From Apibacter raozihei (GTDB taxonomy: Bacteria > Bacteroidota > Bacteroidia > Flavobacteriales > Weeksellaceae): a stretch of DNA of 64,000 nt. Positions 62,500 to 64,000 of the stretch are shown here, in pieces. Positions within the stretch are counted from its first letter, which is position 1; each line of letters starts with the position of its first letter. Position numbers and translations under genes: made by a program. Below the pieces are notes generated by a model, which worked only from the letters and a program-made list of their open reading frames with translations, was not told the DNA's origin and searched no databases. The stretch lies in contig NZ_CP034930.1 in assembly GCF_004014855.1 (NCBI RefSeq), positions 1,612,001-1,676,000 on the forward strand, written 5' to 3'.

Positions 62500-62720
62500 T
62501 TTTTATTTAGATTATTGTTGAGCAGGTTTACTGGATTAAAAAGGATATTTTGCTGACTGATTTTAAAAATGATTGTGCTTATTATTTTAATTACGTTGAT
62601 TGGATGAATTAAAATTTTTGTAATGGAGACTCAGAAAATGAACGAGAGTGATGATCACTGGTTTTTTTAACAGTTAATTATAAAAAGTAAATATTAAACA
62701 ATAATTTAAACAGCAGGACT

Positions 62721-63782
62721 ATGAACACAAAAAAAATCAAAAGCATTTTAAGCCTCTGTATGCTCATTGTTTTTATAACAATAGGAGCACAGGTAAAACC
62801 TACTATTTATGTATTAGCTACTGGTGGTACTATTGCCGGAACAGGTAAATCGTCCACAACATCTGCATATAAAGCCGGAAGTATATCTGTTGAGCAGCTT
62901 TTAGATGCAGTACCGGATTTAGCAACTGTTGCAAATATTAAAAGTGAACAAATAGCTAATATAGGAAGTCAGGATATGAACTTTCAGGTTTGGTTAAAAT
63001 TAGTTAAAAGGATCAATGAATTGTCAAAAGATCCTAACATTAATGGGTTTGTAATTACTCACGGTACAGATACCCAGGACGAAACAGCCTATTTTCTTAA
63101 TCTTACAGCAAAAACCAGCAAACCTATAGTCTTGGTAGGTGCTATGCGTCCATCAACAGCTTTAAGTGCGGATGGACCAAGAAATTTGTTCAATGCCGTT
63201 GCTTGTGCAGCTTCACCTGAATCTATTGCAAAAGGTGTAATGGTTGTAATGGATGATAAAATTATAGGGGCTGATGATATCTCAAAGACGAATACGTTAA
63301 GTGTCGGAAGCTTTGATAACCCTAATTTTGGACCTTTAGGGATCATGTATAATGGAAAACCTATTTATACAAGAACCTCTAAGAAAAAAAATACTATCGA
63401 TACCGAGTTTGATGTAACTAAATTAGACAAGTTACCAAGAGTTGATATTATTCTGGGATATGTAAACACCGATAAAGTATTTGTTGATGCAGCGCTAAAT
63501 GCTGGAGCCAAAGGCTTAGTATATGCAGGAGTAGGAAATGGAAATATGTCCGGAGAAGTTTTAAATGCCTTATCACAATCTGTAAAAAAAGGAATTCCTG
63601 TTGTCAGATCTTCAAGATTACCGGCGGGTCCAACCTGTCAGTGGGATGAAATTGACGACGATGCTCATAATTTCTCTGCTTCTTGGTATCTTACGCCTCA
63701 AAGATCCAGAATTCTGCTAATGCTTGCATTAACAAAAACAACAGATTATAGAGAAATTCAAAGAATGTTTACAGAATATTAA
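62721..63782 (+). CDS. ansB: Type II (periplasmic) L-asparaginase
   Basis: 353 residues. Hydrolyses asparagine to aspartate and ammonia. Signal peptide (KIKSILSLCMLIVFITIGAQ), then YVLATGGTIAGTG with the catalytic Thr, VITHGTDTQDETAYFL with the second Thr/Asp pair, and VGAMRPSTALSADGPRNL with the lysine-region substrate loop. Export places the reaction in the periplasm, so aspartate can enter by the dicarboxylate carrier encoded upstream. The next gene (63821) begins 38 bases after the stop. Confidence 0.94.
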   Translation: MNTKKIKSILSLCMLIVFITIGAQVKPTIYVLATGGTIAGTGKSSTTSAYKAGSISVEQLLDAVPDLATVANIKSEQIANIGSQDMNFQVWLKLVKRINELSKDPNINGFVITHGTDTQDETAYFLNLTAKTSKPIVLVGAMRPSTALSADGPRNLFNAVACAASPESIAKGVMVVMDDKIIGADDISKTNTLSVGSFDNPNFGPLGIMYNGKPIYTRTSKKKNTIDTEFDVTKLDKLPRVDIILGYVNTDKVFVDAALNAGAKGLVYAGVGNGNMSGEVLNALSQSVKKGIPVVRSSRLPAGPTCQWDEIDDDAHNFSASWYLTPQRSRILLMLALTKTTDYREIQRMFTEY

Positions 63783-63820
63783 AAAAATTTAATCATTATA
63801 TTAATTATAAACAATTTACT

Positions 63821-64000
63821 ATGAAGAAAATTTTATCATTATTAATAACTGTTTCCTGTATTTCCGGTTTATTAGCTCAGCAGCCTGATTCAGTTCGTGT
63901 TGCCGATACAAACAGCGAATCCGGTTTAAAAACTGTGGTTGACTATTTATTGAAAAATAAAGAGTTATTGGAAATAAGATTGGATACCCGTTTCGATTAT
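63821..64000 (+). CDS. Start of an exported protein, cut by the window end
   Basis: First 60 residues only. Signal peptide MKKILSLLITVSCISGLLAQ, then QPDSVRVADTNSESGLKTVVDYLLKNKELLEIRLDTRFDY, written here in part: a linker, a helix (TVVDYLLKNKELLEI) and the start of a beta strand. The layout fits an outer-membrane porin or barrel protein, and a porin beside periplasmic asparaginase would make sense, but too little is visible to name it. Confidence 0.65.
   Translation, partial: MKKILSLLITVSCISGLLAQQPDSVRVADTNSESGLKTVVDYLLKNKELLEIRLDTRFDY

Larger units (their letters stand above)
62258..62720. other. 463-base leader region of the asparaginase gene
   Basis: Besides the aspA terminator it holds a promoter (62360-62389), a second -7 box (TACTTTTG, 62492-62499), a hairpin CTGTTAAGTACTAACAG near 62414, a 15-codon frame (62623-62670) and the palindrome AGTGATGATCACT inside it. 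Leader length is therefore 200 or 330 bases, unusual here. Confidence 0.5.

Overview
The window is chromosomal DNA from a low-GC member of the Bacteroidota, most likely a flavobacterium of the Weeksellaceae type (an Apibacter-like animal associate is my guess, not something the sequence proves). Evidence for the phylum: repeated promoters of the TTTG / TAnnTTTG type, few Shine-Dalgarno sequences, many lipoproteins and porin-like proteins found only in this phylum, KUP, MnmD, M3 peptidase and DUF3857 proteins of flavobacterial type, and type VI secretion parts of the Bacteroidota class (T6SS-iii). The organism also seems able to live without oxygen on asparagine, aspartate and fumarate.

Layout. 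1-2935: end of a TolC-like channel, then an EmrA-like adaptor and an EmrB-like pump (a tripartite drug efflux operon). 2966-5419: DNA polymerase IV, a secreted protein, RecX, thioredoxin. 5559-12873: a secreted HExxH protein, an 1133-residue outer-membrane protein, a CMD-family protein, a beta-helix lipoprotein with a small barrel protein, and a metallo-beta-lactamase-fold hydrolase. 12951-18392: M3 peptidase, then a leftward operon (membrane protein, RadC, a polysaccharide-deacetylase-like protein, an acyltransferase-like protein). 18574-22557: tRNA-Asn, a non-coding stretch with a possible small RNA, a two-component system and a repeat lipoprotein. 22914-32517: MutL, two rhomboids, an EEP-family protein, KUP, GalE, GlyA. 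32691-38741: a DUF3857/transglutaminase protein, a long-chain acyl-CoA ligase, a DUF493 protein.

39140-52859 is the accessory region and the most interesting part: an orphan T6SS effector island with VgrG, a 58-residue satellite protein, two DUF2931 lipoproteins around a Tle1-like phospholipase (DUF2235), a stranded second Tle1 C-terminus, a LysM protein, a DUF4280 PAAR-like tip protein, a 926-residue multidomain protein with an OmpA-like module, and a set of small lipoprotein or exported candidates for immunity. No sheath, baseplate, membrane-complex or ClpV gene lies in the window. VgrG has a GC-rich core between AT-rich ends, and the first DUF2931 gene is GC-rich only in its first half, so the island looks built by recombination.

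53067-64000: LolD-like ATPase, IlvE, MnmD, a NUDIX protein, a small metal-binding protein, a DEAD-box helicase, then a Crp/Fnr regulator facing a module of C4-dicarboxylate transporter, aspartase and periplasmic asparaginase, which together would turn asparagine into aspartate and fumarate. The window ends inside an exported protein.

Two conserved genes look altered: MutL lacks recognisable endonuclease motifs, and the second of two adjacent rhomboids has lost both catalytic residues.
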